Assembly (NCBI RefSeq): GCF_000378385.1
Contig: NZ_KB899666.1
Coordinates: 62,001 to 126,000, forward strand
Source: Paenibacillus daejeonensis DSM 15491
Lineage (GTDB): Bacteria > Bacillota > Bacilli > Paenibacillales > Paenibacillaceae
Direction: 5' to 3'
DNA length: 64,000 bases
A program made the position numbers and the translations under genes. Shown piece by piece: positions 1-9,131 of this stretch. The stretch's first letter is position 1, and every line of letters starts with the position of its first letter. Under the pieces are notes generated by a model that saw nothing but the letters and a program-made list of their open reading frames with translations, did not search any database and was not told where the DNA came from.

Positions 1-173
1 TCTCTTATTATTGAATGCAATTGATTCTGAGATACTCACTTGTGGCTTCATTTATCTTTCTCTCCTTTCTTATTTTTCATTCTAGCAGCGTTGCTATTCC
101 AGTTCGACTTCAAAAAACTCACATTTCACTTCAATATTTTTGTGATAAGTGCAGACCATGTTAGCGCAAAAAG

Positions 174-215
174 GCCATCAAAACTTCAGTCTTCCCTGAG
201 TGAAGTTTTGATGGC
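174..215 (-). terminator. Rho-independent terminator of the first two-component operon
   Basis: A perfect 15-bp inverted repeat (174-188 with 201-215) encloses a 12-nt loop. Read on the minus strand it is followed at once by CTTTTTG. It lies just past the stop of the response regulator, where an operon terminator is expected. I recognise nothing else in bases 1-229. Confidence 0.88.
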
Positions 216-229
216 TCGCCTTCATTATT

Positions 230-1801
230 TTATATGTCTCCGCGAAATTCAGCAGGTGACAACCCGGTAGCCTTCTTGAAAATAGTAAAGAAATAATTTG
301 TATTTATATACCCACTCTTCGAAGCTACTTCTCCAATTTTCAAAGTGGTTTCGAGTAGCAATTCCTTAGCCTTTTCTATACGTATCATATTCAAGTATTC
401 CGTAAATGATTGTTCAATTTCTTTTTTAAATTGCTGTCCCAAATAGGTGGGATGAACACGAAATGTCGCTGCAACTGTCTTTAAATTAATACTTTCTACA
501 TAATGCATTTGAATATAATCAATGACCTGACCAACAAGAGGCGTCGGAGAATGTTGTCTCTCAAGGACAAACTTCATATGTTCTTGTGCAACGATGGATA
601 GCCAATTCTTACAGTCCTCAACTGTCTCCAATTCGAAAACGTTTGACAGCATCACATTCATGTCCGTCCATCTCATTTGAATACTAGCATCGAGGGACCT
701 GGTGGCCCTGGTAACCGTGAAGAAGATTTCGACGACCATGGCCTGAATGAATTCTGGTGTAATGAATTCTAGCGTCTTTAGTTCGGCGAACGTTCTGTCA
801 ATATGCGTTACAACCGCTTCGATGCTTCCGTTCTTTATGGCTCCAGCAATCTCTATTAAATAGGACTGTAGATCGAATGCTTTTCGTGAAACCTCAGCGG
901 GAACATTCTCAAAAAAGACGACTTTATTTGTCCCTGCAACCATGCTAAAATTCAACATTTTTTTAGCATGATGATAACTCTTATGGACAGAGCGATGGTC
1001 TTTGACATAGCCTCCAACTGCAGTAAATACATCTATTTTCAAGGTATGCTTCAAGTTTCTCATGCACTCATTTAGTCCATCCTCCAACTGATTACCACAT
1101 TTCTCACTGTCAACATTACAAAAAATAATAATAAGCTCGTCATCCAAGTTATAAAACGGGATTGATTCAAATTTACTGTTTAACGTATCTTGGCATATAT
1201 TTCGGACGGCAAACCTTAAGCTGATTCGATCGTTTTGAAATGTTTCGGGTACGGAGAGTACTTTAATGACTGCGACCGAAAAGCCTTCTGCTTTGAGATT
1301 GATCTGCGAGAGTTGTGCCTTTTGACGAAGTTCACGCTCTCGGATGTCTCCAGTTACCCACATGTACAATGTATTATCTCGCAGTACATGGAGACCTTCT
1401 CTAATCTCAATTTGTTTGGTAAATTCATTTTCCAGCTTTTTCTTCGTTTCAACTAGCGTAAGCGTCAATTCCTTGGCATCAACCGGTTTGAGCAAATAAT
1501 TTTCAATTCCAATCCGGGCAGCCTGTTTAACGTATTCGAAGTCATTATAGCCGCTTAGCACGATAAATTTTATGTTCCTCCCCCATTCGCTCGCAATTCG
1601 AATCAGATCGAGTCCATCCATCTTGGGCATTCGAATATCAGTAATAATAATGTGTACTGTATAGGATTCGATAATTTCCAATGCTTCCTTGCCATTAGAA
1701 GCAAAGCCGACAATGTCTAATTCGAGTTCATCCCAATTAAGTAACGCTGGTAAGCCATCCAAAATCATCGGTTCATCATCAACAATTAGTACTTTATACA
1801 T
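230..1801 (-). CDS. YesN-type response regulator with AraC DNA-binding domain
   Basis: This 523-residue protein is the response regulator of a two-component pair. The N-terminal receiver domain (about 1-120) has the acidic pair D8-D9, the phospho-acceptor Asp near residue 55 in TDIRMP, and the LLKP lysine loop. The C-terminal 100 residues form an AraC-type double helix-turn-helix, with the typical second helix ending KKATGLSPAEFR. The middle is the variable linker usual in YesN proteins. Its start overlaps the stop of the kinase gene by 8 bp, so the two are translationally coupled. Relatives activate genes for glycan uptake or breakdown, but no target gene lies next to it here. Family assignment is firm; the signal and targets are unknown. 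Confidence 0.93.
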   Translation of the reverse strand: MYKVLIVDDEPMILDGLPALLNWDELELDIVGFASNGKEALEIIESYTVHIIITDIRMPKMDGLDLIRIASEWGRNIKFIVLSGYNDFEYVKQAARIGIENYLLKPVDAKELTLTLVETKKKLENEFTKQIEIREGLHVLRDNTLYMWVTGDIRERELRQKAQLSQINLKAEGFSVAVIKVLSVPETFQNDRISLRFAVRNICQDTLNSKFESIPFYNLDDELIIIFCNVDSEKCGNQLEDGLNECMRNLKHTLKIDVFTAVGGYVKDHRSVHKSYHHAKKMLNFSMVAGTNKVVFFENVPAEVSRKAFDLQSYLIEIAGAIKNGSIEAVVTHIDRTFAELKTLEFITPEFIQAMVVEIFFTVTRATRSLDASIQMRWTDMNVMLSNVFELETVEDCKNWLSIVAQEHMKFVLERQHSPTPLVGQVIDYIQMHYVESINLKTVAATFRVHPTYLGQQFKKEIEQSFTEYLNMIRIEKAKELLLETTLKIGEVASKSGYINTNYFFTIFKKATGLSPAEFRGDI

Positions 1802-3569
1802 CGGCTCCGAACTCCTCTACCTTCATTGCGGCTAAAGTGATGACTACCTTTGTACCCTTGCTGGCCTTACTTTGAATATGGATACCATAATTTGACCCCA
1901 TGGCTAGCCGTATGCGTTCATTAACATTCTTCAAACCAATGCTGTCAGTATCCTGTTCTGGAGTTTGAAGTTGATTAAGAATATGGTCCAATTTCTCCTC
2001 AGGTATGCCGCTTCCATTATCTTCAATTTCAATTCGAATAAGTTTTTCTAGCTTGATTGTCTTAATCCATATTTGATTGTCTGATAAGCTGCCATCAAAA
2101 CCGTGGATCACATAATTTTCGAGAATGGGCTGCAATGTGTGTCGCATGATACCATAATCTAACGTTTCTTCGTCAATTTCAAATGATATCCTTAATCTGT
2201 CGCCAAAACGAATATGAAAAAGCTCTAGATATAATCTAATATTTTCAAGTTCTTCATTAATAGTCGTAATAGTCTCTTTATCAACTGCGTTACGAAATAA
2301 CTTGGACAAAATAAATATCATTTCTGCTGCTTCTTCAGCACCAGTACTGATTGCCCTGAGTCGTATCGCTTCCAGCGTATTATAAAGATAATGAGGATTG
2401 ATTTGCGCTTGTAAAGCAGACATCTCCGCCTTTCTCTGACGAAGTTCAGAGATATATACTTTATTGATATAGTTCTGTAGATCATCGCACATTGTATTGA
2501 AACCATCAGAGATCTCATGCAGTTCGTCCATCGACTTCGGCAGACGTATTCTAGTTTCTAAAAAGCCTTTCCTAACTTTGCGAAACGCAGTCAGGATGGA
2601 GCTAATTCTGTTTGAGAATACTTTGGTCACAATGAGAGAAAAAATAAACATAATTAATATACACAGGGAAGATAAAAAATAGACGAGTTTCTGCATCCAT
2701 TTTATCTCGGAAAGTGCTTCTATTTTGTGCATGGTACCTACGATCCTCAAATCGAGTTCCTCGCTGTATACTTCATTGTACAGCCTAGCTTGAGAATCAA
2801 AGCTCCTTAGTTCTTTATCCAGCTTTACTATCGCCTCGCTCTGGTGCTCTCCCTTGTTACCGCCATCTGTAGTATAGATAACATTGCCCTCACCATTTTC
2901 AATATGGATCATTCCTATCGGCTTCTCATAATGTTGCTTATACGTTTCTTCGATACCAGTGGTATTAAACTCTACCAATAGTATCCCCACTGTCTCGTAG
3001 GTTTCGATTGATTTCAAATTTATGGCCATTGTATAAAAAGACCCATCCACAATAGAGTCGGTCAATCTTCCAGGATAAACGGAAACTTTTGTACTGTTCT
3101 TCTCCATTTTCTTCAACATCCCGTTATAGTCCGCCATGCCTGCATTTATAATTGTGGTCCGAAATCTAGACACATTGTAATACGAATCCGTCGACAGCTT
3201 ATATATGCTAACTGCGGTGATGTTTGAGTCGAAAGCATATACTGACTCCATATATTCAATCAGGCGTTTGCGAGAGAAGAAATATTCGTTATCCTGCGAG
3301 TTAGGCTGTTCAAGAAAGATGGACGGACGCTCTTCGTTACCAGATCGGTAGTGAATGTGCTGGGCTGCTTGGAGCAGTACCCCCTTTTTTTCTTGAATGT
3401 AACGTTCCACATTGTATAGCACAAGCTTATTGTAGTTGATACTGCTTTTGAGGGAATCGCTCGCGAAGCTACCCGTAATAATTTGTGCCATTATGAATAC
3501 AGAGACTGCAAAAATGACAGTATAAATTAACAAAACCTTGTGGAAAAATTTCATCCCCCTAGTAAACAT
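1794..3569 (-). CDS. YesM-type membrane sensor histidine kinase
   Basis: Sensor kinase partner of the adjacent regulator. It has an N-terminal membrane helix (about residues 9-30), an extracellular sensory region of roughly 250 residues, a second membrane helix (about 283-308), a HAMP linker, and a His_kinase domain with the phospho-accepting His in QINPHYLYNTLE. The C-terminal ATPase part shows the N box (LQPILENYVIHG), the G1 box (DNGSGIP) and IGLKNVNERI. I placed the start at ATG 3569 because AGGAGG lies 6 bp upstream; an in-frame TTG start at 3587 would include that ribosome site. The length is normal for the family. The ligand cannot be told from sequence. Confidence 0.92.
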   Translation of the reverse strand: MFTRGMKFFHKVLLIYTVIFAVSVFIMAQIITGSFASDSLKSSINYNKLVLYNVERYIQEKKGVLLQAAQHIHYRSGNEERPSIFLEQPNSQDNEYFFSRKRLIEYMESVYAFDSNITAVSIYKLSTDSYYNVSRFRTTIINAGMADYNGMLKKMEKNSTKVSVYPGRLTDSIVDGSFYTMAINLKSIETYETVGILLVEFNTTGIEETYKQHYEKPIGMIHIENGEGNVIYTTDGGNKGEHQSEAIVKLDKELRSFDSQARLYNEVYSEELDLRIVGTMHKIEALSEIKWMQKLVYFLSSLCILIMFIFSLIVTKVFSNRISSILTAFRKVRKGFLETRIRLPKSMDELHEISDGFNTMCDDLQNYINKVYISELRQRKAEMSALQAQINPHYLYNTLEAIRLRAISTGAEEAAEMIFILSKLFRNAVDKETITTINEELENIRLYLELFHIRFGDRLRISFEIDEETLDYGIMRHTLQPILENYVIHGFDGSLSDNQIWIKTIKLEKLIRIEIEDNGSGIPEEKLDHILNQLQTPEQDTDSIGLKNVNERIRLAMGSNYGIHIQSKASKGTKVVITLAAMKVEEFGADV

Positions 3570-3664
3570 GTCAGGCCTCCTATCCAATAGCAGTCAAATC
3601 GTAGAGTAGCATAACCTATACAATACGTCGACTACTTGTATGCCAGTTAAGAACACGACACGTC

Positions 3665-3703
3665 AAAAAACGGGAGCGCCGTAGTTGACACTTCCCGTTT
3701 TTT
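3665..3703. terminator. Bidirectional-looking terminator after the sugar operon
   Basis: An 11-bp inverted repeat, AAAAAACGGGA with TCCCGTTTTTT, surrounds a 17-nt loop. T-rich tracts follow it on both strands. It lies between the end of the DeoR gene (3735) and the start of the kinase gene (3569), both on the minus strand, so it should separate the two units. Confidence 0.75.
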
Positions 3704-3734
3704 TTCTTTTTGTTTTTCGGCAATTTTCAACAGC

Positions 3735-4511
3735 TTACAGCTCGCCTGCCACTTCCAGCAGCACTCCGCTCTCTGCGCACGCCAGCTGCAGCTTCTCATC
3801 CGGCTGTTGATCCGTGATGATTCGATCCACGCCAGATAAGCCTGCAAAGGAAACGAGCATCCGGTTCCCGAACTTGGAATGGTCCAGCAAAATGTTGCAT
3901 TCCGAAGCCTGTCGGATCGCGATCTGTTTGATCTCTGCCTCATAGAGGTTGGAATTACTGAAGCCATGCTCCATACTGAGACCAGTCGCCCCGAGGAAAA
4001 CCCGGTCGAACGCCATGCTCCCCAGGTTCTGTGCAGCGATTGGCCCCACCAGCGAATTCGTGGCTTCCAGCAGCATACCACCGGTCATCAGCACCGGGAT
4101 TTGCTTGACCGAGAGCTCTGTTGCCACGTTCAGTGCGTTCGTCACCACGGTAATGTTCATCCCGGTCGGCAGAAACTTGGCCACCTGCAAGGTGGTCGTC
4201 CCTCCATCAATAAATACGGATTCTCCCGAGCGAATGAAACTTGCAGCATATCGTCCGATCCGAGCCTTCTCTTCCATCAAGATGCCCGCTCTCTCCTGCA
4301 GCGCGATATCCTTGCCGATGAAAATCGCACCGCCGAAGGTACGCCTGACCGCCCCCGTCTCCTCGAGCTTCTCCAGGTCGCGACGAATCGTCATCTCAGT
4401 CACATGGTAGGCTTCTTTCAAAGTCGCGATTCGCAGCTCACCTTCACGGGAGAGGTGCTCCAGCATCTGCTGCTGTCTGGCGTTCAACCCTTGTGTTGCG
4501 CTTGGTTTCAT
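3735..4511 (-). CDS. DeoR-family transcriptional regulator of the sugar operon
   Basis: A 258-residue DeoR-type repressor. The N-terminal winged helix-turn-helix (about 8-60) contains the signature VTEMTIRRDLEKLEETG. The rest is the DeoR C-terminal effector domain related to ribose-5-phosphate isomerase, with the phosphate-binding segment FIDGGTTTLQVA and DHSKFG near the end. A GGAGG lies about 9 bp before the ATG. It is the last gene of the 8391-3735 operon, 70 bp after the isomerase-like gene. DeoR proteins usually answer to a phosphorylated sugar made by the pathway they control, which would fit a product of the PfkB kinase here. The inducer is inferred, not seen. Confidence 0.9.
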   Translation of the reverse strand: MKPSATQGLNARQQQMLEHLSREGELRIATLKEAYHVTEMTIRRDLEKLEETGAVRRTFGGAIFIGKDIALQERAGILMEEKARIGRYAASFIRSGESVFIDGGTTTLQVAKFLPTGMNITVVTNALNVATELSVKQIPVLMTGGMLLEATNSLVGPIAAQNLGSMAFDRVFLGATGLSMEHGFSNSNLYEAEIKQIAIRQASECNILLDHSKFGNRMLVSFAGLSGVDRIITDQQPDEKLQLACAESGVLLEVAGEL

Positions 4512-4581
4512 AAGTAATGGCCTCCGATGACCTCTGGTATGCCTCTATTATCCACGCTCATGGGCTGACATTCAACTCCAA

Positions 4582-5151
<570 letters not shown>

Positions 5152-5168
5152 CTATCTGTGTCGTTCGT

Positions 5169-6386
5169 TCATGGTGCAGCCGCTTCCCAGATTGCTCCCC
5201 CTGGGCGAGGAGACCAGCCTGGCAGGGTCAAGGACAGATCCCGTTGTTGCCAGCCTGAAGCGATGCGTGCCTGCACCTTCTCCCAGCTCGGAATACCACT
5301 GATCGCGTCTGCCTGCTCGACATTACACGCTCCCGTACCGACGGCGCCAAGCACCATTTCTTCCATGGTCAATCCTTTGGCAAGTCCAGCCAGAAAGCCT
5401 GCGATCGTACAATCGCCCGCCCCCGTCGTACCGACCGTCTCGACGACATAGCATGGCGCCAGCAGCTGCCGCCCCGTCCAGTTCTCCAGTCTGTTGGCCG
5501 GAGGCGCGCACCTTCCCATGGATTGCAGACGTTCGGGATTCGCTGTCGTCCGCAGATAGAGGCCATGCTCGCCAAGCTTCAGCCCGACAATCGCGGCTCC
5601 CATGTCCAGCAGCTGCTGCGATAACGCTTCCAGCAATTCGCCATCGGCGCAAGCCAGGAGCTCGGTCGTACCGTGCGTCTCACACAGTTCTCGATATTGC
5701 TCAGGCCGCAGCATATATAGAATCTCTTCGAAGCTTGGCAGGAACACATCCACCAGCGGCAAGACGCGCGCCAGAACCTTACGCCAATCTACCTGCCCCG
5801 CAGGCGAGTCTGGCTCCGGCCTTGCCATGTCCAGCGAGACCGTCACTGCATGCGCCTTGACCCTGGACAACAGACGCTCCAGCTCGGCGCCTTCCTGCTC
5901 ATACATCCTGCGCATGAGCGGCGGATAGCCGAAATGGAACAGCCTTGTGCCTGGGAGTGCTGCATCCGGCACATCCGTTGCCGTGAACGTATCATTGGCT
6001 CCCGTACAATGCAGGAAGATCCGGTCCACTCCAGGCGGACTGATCACCAGCGAGTAAGAGCTGTGCTCACCGTGAGCGACGATCATTCCTTCGGAGAGCG
6101 AACGCCCGTAGGCATTGAGGCTGTTCAGAATTGCGTCGCCGAACAGATCGTGACCGATCTTGCCCATCAGCTGGACGGGCAATCCTAACCGGTGCAAGGC
6201 CAACCCTGTATTGGACACCGTCCCCCCAGTCGACAGCTGGACCGGGCCGATGTCTACCAGCTTGCCGGGAGCGAGCAGTTCTCCGATCCCTTGTCCCTGG
6301 CCCGAGTTGTGCATCGCCGGGATGACGTCCAGACAGATATGTCCGGCTACGATAATATCCGGCCGGACCTCCACCTGGCTGCTCAC
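5169..6386 (-). CDS. PfkB-family carbohydrate kinase
   Basis: A ribokinase/PfkB-fold sugar kinase. The N-terminal PfkB signature region includes GGTVSNTGLALHRLG and GKIGHDLFG. The C-terminal signature is TTGAGDCTIAGFLAGL, whose Asp in GAGD is the catalytic base of the family. At 405 residues it is clearly longer than the usual 300-340, with extra sequence between the two signatures. The start is a GTG that overlaps the preceding stop (GTGA), with GGGAGG 7 bp upstream, so translation is coupled. It probably phosphorylates a ketose made by the neighbouring isomerase before aldolase cleavage. The sugar is not known. Confidence 0.88.
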   Translation of the reverse strand: MSSQVEVRPDIIVAGHICLDVIPAMHNSGQGQGIGELLAPGKLVDIGPVQLSTGGTVSNTGLALHRLGLPVQLMGKIGHDLFGDAILNSLNAYGRSLSEGMIVAHGEHSSYSLVISPPGVDRIFLHCTGANDTFTATDVPDAALPGTRLFHFGYPPLMRRMYEQEGAELERLLSRVKAHAVTVSLDMARPEPDSPAGQVDWRKVLARVLPLVDVFLPSFEEILYMLRPEQYRELCETHGTTELLACADGELLEALSQQLLDMGAAIVGLKLGEHGLYLRTTANPERLQSMGRCAPPANRLENWTGRQLLAPCYVVETVGTTGAGDCTIAGFLAGLAKGLTMEEMVLGAVGTGACNVEQADAISGIPSWEKVQARIASGWQQRDLSLTLPGWSPRPGGAIWEAAAP

Positions 6387-7549
6387 ACCAAGCCCTCCCA
6401 GTCGACAGCTACGGTGCCGCCCGAACGCTCGGATGCCAGCGCAGCCGTGAACAACGCGTGACTCCCCGCTGCTTCCTCTGGTAGGGCACAGGTGAAGCGC
6501 TGACTCATGCCGTCTCGCCCATGAACGATCTCATCACAGAATGCCGCCCACATCTGCAGGATCGAATCCGAGAAGCCAAACTCGAAGATGCCGCCCGTAA
6601 TCGTGCCGTAAGCCGATTTATAAGGTGCATCGACAATATGCCAGGCCTGCTGTCCTCCTGGTTCATAGGGCAGCGAGGCAACCTGTTTGGGATTCTTCGT
6701 CGTAAACTCCGCAGACATCGCGGTGCCTTGGATGCGAATAAACCACGTATTCGCATGTCCCGGCGCAATCCGCTTGGTCGAGAGCACCATCGGAAATTGC
6801 TGCGTCTCCGTCTTCACTTCACAAGCAAGAATCGCATTGTCCCACGTCTCACAAGGTGCGGTTCCGCCTTGACCATCCGGACGCTCAGCCACGATCTGGG
6901 ATAACAAGGCACGGACGTTTGCCGGCTTCCAGCCAAACCGCATGGGCAAATGCAGCACATGCAGGCCGAGATCACCCATGCAGCCATATTCACCGTTGGT
7001 GGCGATTCGGCGTTTCCAGTTGATGGGCTTGGTTGGATCAAGATCGCTCGAATGCCAGAAGCCTGCCTCGACCTCGATAATCTTGCCGAACTTCCCTTCA
7101 TTCACCCACTGCACGAGTTGCTGCGCCCCCGGGAAAAAAGGGAATTCAGAGGAGCTGCGCACGACAACTTGAGGGTGTTCCTGGATGGCGGCCAGAATCG
7201 CCTGGTTCGCCTCGCGATCGATCCCGAACGGCTTCTCTCCCAACAGATGTTTGCCGGAGCGGATAATGTCAATATAGATCTGTTCATGCAGATTGTGCGG
7301 GACCGCGCAGTAGATCGCTTCCACAGCAGGGTCCGCCAGCAGCTCCTTGTAATCCATATACGCTTGCTTGACGCTCGGCACCTGATCTTGGAACCACTGA
7401 GTCGCTGCCGGATTCGCATCGCACACGGCGACGATTCGCGGCTCGAAGTCCACATCGGTCAGATGACACCAGCGTGCTGCCGCGCTTGCGAATTCCTTGC
7501 CCATCAGACCGCAGCCAATGACGCCGAATGAGATGATCTGCTTGGTCAT
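6383..7549 (-). CDS. Gfo/Idh/MocA-family NAD(P)-dependent oxidoreductase
   Basis: A 388-residue sugar or polyol dehydrogenase-like protein. The N-terminal Rossmann fold starts with GVIGCGLMGKEFA, and the family motif is seen as LLGEKPFGID, with the conserved EKP lysine. The C-terminal alpha/beta domain carries the GDLGLHVLHLP segment that shapes the active site. The ATG overlaps the aldolase stop as ATGA. Enzymes of this family oxidise hydroxyls of sugars, inositols and related compounds. Here it probably supplies the keto or aldehyde form used by the isomerase, kinase and aldolase. The specific substrate is unknown. Confidence 0.9.
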   Translation of the reverse strand: MTKQIISFGVIGCGLMGKEFASAAARWCHLTDVDFEPRIVAVCDANPAATQWFQDQVPSVKQAYMDYKELLADPAVEAIYCAVPHNLHEQIYIDIIRSGKHLLGEKPFGIDREANQAILAAIQEHPQVVVRSSSEFPFFPGAQQLVQWVNEGKFGKIIEVEAGFWHSSDLDPTKPINWKRRIATNGEYGCMGDLGLHVLHLPMRFGWKPANVRALLSQIVAERPDGQGGTAPCETWDNAILACEVKTETQQFPMVLSTKRIAPGHANTWFIRIQGTAMSAEFTTKNPKQVASLPYEPGGQQAWHIVDAPYKSAYGTITGGIFEFGFSDSILQMWAAFCDEIVHGRDGMSQRFTCALPEEAAGSHALFTAALASERSGGTVAVDWEGLV

Positions 7550-8391
7550 CGCTGCGCTTCTCCCTTGAGAATCGCCAATGCTTGCTCCGCTGTCGCGCCA
7601 TCATGAACCACGCTCATGAGCGCAGCCGTCATGCCTGCTGGATCCGGATGCTGCACGACATTGCGACCATAGACGATACCCGAGGCACCTTGCTTCATGA
7701 GCTCGACCGTGCGCTCGACAATCTCTTCATCACTCGCACGTCCGCCACCTCGCACCAATACCGGGATGCCAGAGGCCACCTCAATGACGCGGTGATATTC
7801 CCTCACGTCATCGCAAGGGTCCGCCTTGATAACATCTGCGCCAAGCTCGACACCTTGACGCACCAGCGGCATAATCTTGTTCAGGTCGCCATCTACCATA
7901 TAGCCGCCTTTCTCTTCATTCGGCAGCATGACGAGCGGCTCAACCATCAGCGGCATGCCGTACTTCTCGCATTCTGTCTTCAACAGCGCCACATTGCGCA
8001 CGCATTGGTGATGCAACTCGGGCTGGCCCGGGAGCAGCAGCAGATTGACACACACCGCGACGGCATCGAGACGAACCGCCTGCTCGACTGCGCGGTCGAT
8101 CAGCTCGCTGAACAGGAAGCGCGGCAGTTCATTGCCATAGATGTTGGCCGCATCCGTACGAAGGACAAGTCCAGGCTTCTGCTTGCCGGGGATATTCTGC
8201 AAGTGCCTCGCCTGCCCTGTACTTAACTGGACGCAGTCCGGCCCCGCCTGAACGACGGTTTCTACTGCAAGCTGCATATTCTCAATACCAGACAAAAAGG
8301 AATATTCATTAAAAAAACCGTGGTCGATGGCAACATCAAAGCATTTGCCTTGAGCGCTGAACATGCGGTTTAGCCTGACTTTAGTTGACAA
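7546..8391 (-). CDS. DhnA/LsrF-type class I aldolase, first gene of the sugar operon
   Basis: A 281-residue TIM-barrel aldolase related to class I fructose-bisphosphate aldolase (DhnA) and LsrF. The likely Schiff-base lysine is in GADVIKADPCDD, and the phosphate-binding loop near the C-terminus is VLVRGGGRASDEE. The start is a TTG at 8391, chosen because GAGGAG lies about 9 bp upstream; the next in-frame ATG is nine codons inside and has no ribosome site. It begins a five-gene operon whose first three genes overlap by 4 bp. It probably splits the phosphorylated ketose made by the PfkB kinase. Confidence 0.82.
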   Translation of the reverse strand: MSTKVRLNRMFSAQGKCFDVAIDHGFFNEYSFLSGIENMQLAVETVVQAGPDCVQLSTGQARHLQNIPGKQKPGLVLRTDAANIYGNELPRFLFSELIDRAVEQAVRLDAVAVCVNLLLLPGQPELHHQCVRNVALLKTECEKYGMPLMVEPLVMLPNEEKGGYMVDGDLNKIMPLVRQGVELGADVIKADPCDDVREYHRVIEVASGIPVLVRGGGRASDEEIVERTVELMKQGASGIVYGRNVVQHPDPAGMTAALMSVVHDGATAEQALAILKGEAQR

Positions 8392-8422
8392 TTACATCTC
8401 TCCTCATAAAAACAGTATGTTT

Positions 8423-8460
8423 ATGTTCGTTTATAACATTATAATATAACAAACAAACAT
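8423..8460 (-). promoter_or_regulatory. Promoter with DeoR-like palindromic operator
   Basis: ATGTTCGTTT at 8423-8432 and AAACAAACAT at 8451-8460 form an inverted repeat matching at 9 of 10 positions. Between the arms, on the minus strand, is a TATAAT at 8443-8438 (overlapping TATTAT at 8446-8441). No good -35 is seen. The spot, just upstream of the aldolase gene, and the TGTTYGTTT half-sites suit repression by the DeoR protein encoded at the end of the operon. Confidence 0.5.
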
Positions 8461-8535
8461 TTTCGTCTACCGTAATTTGTGAGAGGATATAACAAGAGAA
8501 GCTGCGCATCCCGTGTGCACACTGCGCGTATGCAA

Positions 8536-8560
8536 ACAAAAAAAGACCCTTTCGAGTCTT
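8536..8560 (-). terminator. Terminator of the arsR-like gene
   Basis: On the minus strand AAGACTC and GGGTCTT form a 7-bp stem (one T-G pair) closed by a GAAA tetraloop and followed by TTTTTGTTT. It lies 34 bp past the ArsR stop and separates that gene from the sugar operon promoter. Confidence 0.8.
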
Positions 8561-8594
8561 CATCACAGTCGTGTATTAAAAACAGGAACCGGGC

Positions 8595-8930
8595 TTACGA
8601 TTCATTGCGCATAGTGGTTAGCAAAGAGACGGTGTCTACGAGATGATTATCAAAAATCTGCTTGGCTACCACCAACAATTCCTGAATGAGCGGGTCCCGC
8701 AAGGAATAAACCACCGATGTCCCTTCCTTTACCCCCCGGACAATATTTTTGTTCCTGAGTACCGCCAGTTGCTGGGAAACCGCCGACCCCTCAGACCCCA
8801 ACACGGCCTGCAGCTCGTTAACCGTCTTCTCACCTTCGCTGAGCACCTCCAGAATTCGGATCCGCATCGGGTGAGCCAGCGCTTTAAAAAAATCCGCTTT
8901 AAACTGCTGAATATTGTCGTGCATCGTCAT
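8595..8930 (-). CDS. ArsR-family winged-helix regulator
   Basis: A small (about 111-residue) ArsR/SmtB-type repressor with ALAHPMRIRILEVLSEG, the helix-turn-helix in VNELQAVLGSEGSAVSQQLAVLR and the wing in VKEGTSVVYSLRD. No CxC metal site is present in the alpha-3 helix, so classic metal sensing is not supported. AGGAGG lies 4 bp before ATG 8930 and 10 bp before ATG 8924; either could be used. It is transcribed away from the SulP transporter gene and most likely controls it. An AT-rich stretch at about 9083-9120 could hold the operator but shows no clean palindrome. Confidence 0.88.
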   Translation of the reverse strand: MTMHDNIQQFKADFFKALAHPMRIRILEVLSEGEKTVNELQAVLGSEGSAVSQQLAVLRNKNIVRGVKEGTSVVYSLRDPLIQELLVVAKQIFDNHLVDTVSLLTTMRNES

Positions 8931-9131
8931 ACCACCTCCTACAAACCGAACAGGTCTTGTCCTAGCATATAGCATTCATTATATAATATATTCCCCCTTC
9001 CGCCAGCATGAACGAGCAAATAAACGATTATACGGGAATTAAAGGCTGTTGACACGGTTGACAGAGAGCCTGATCGGGACTTATATTCTATATATTCAAA
9101 TAATCAGATATTTAAAAAAGAAGGGTTGATC

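Noticed and set aside
40-270. A 76-codon plus-strand open frame with a Phe-rich start
   Set aside because: It has no ribosome site, crosses the terminator and runs antisense into the end of the response regulator gene; the composition looks like chance.
5453-5860. Long plus-strand open frames opposite the PfkB, oxidoreductase and FGGY genes
   Set aside because: They are antisense to well-supported genes, rich in Arg, Pro and Ala as expected from high-GC complement frames, and have no ribosome sites.
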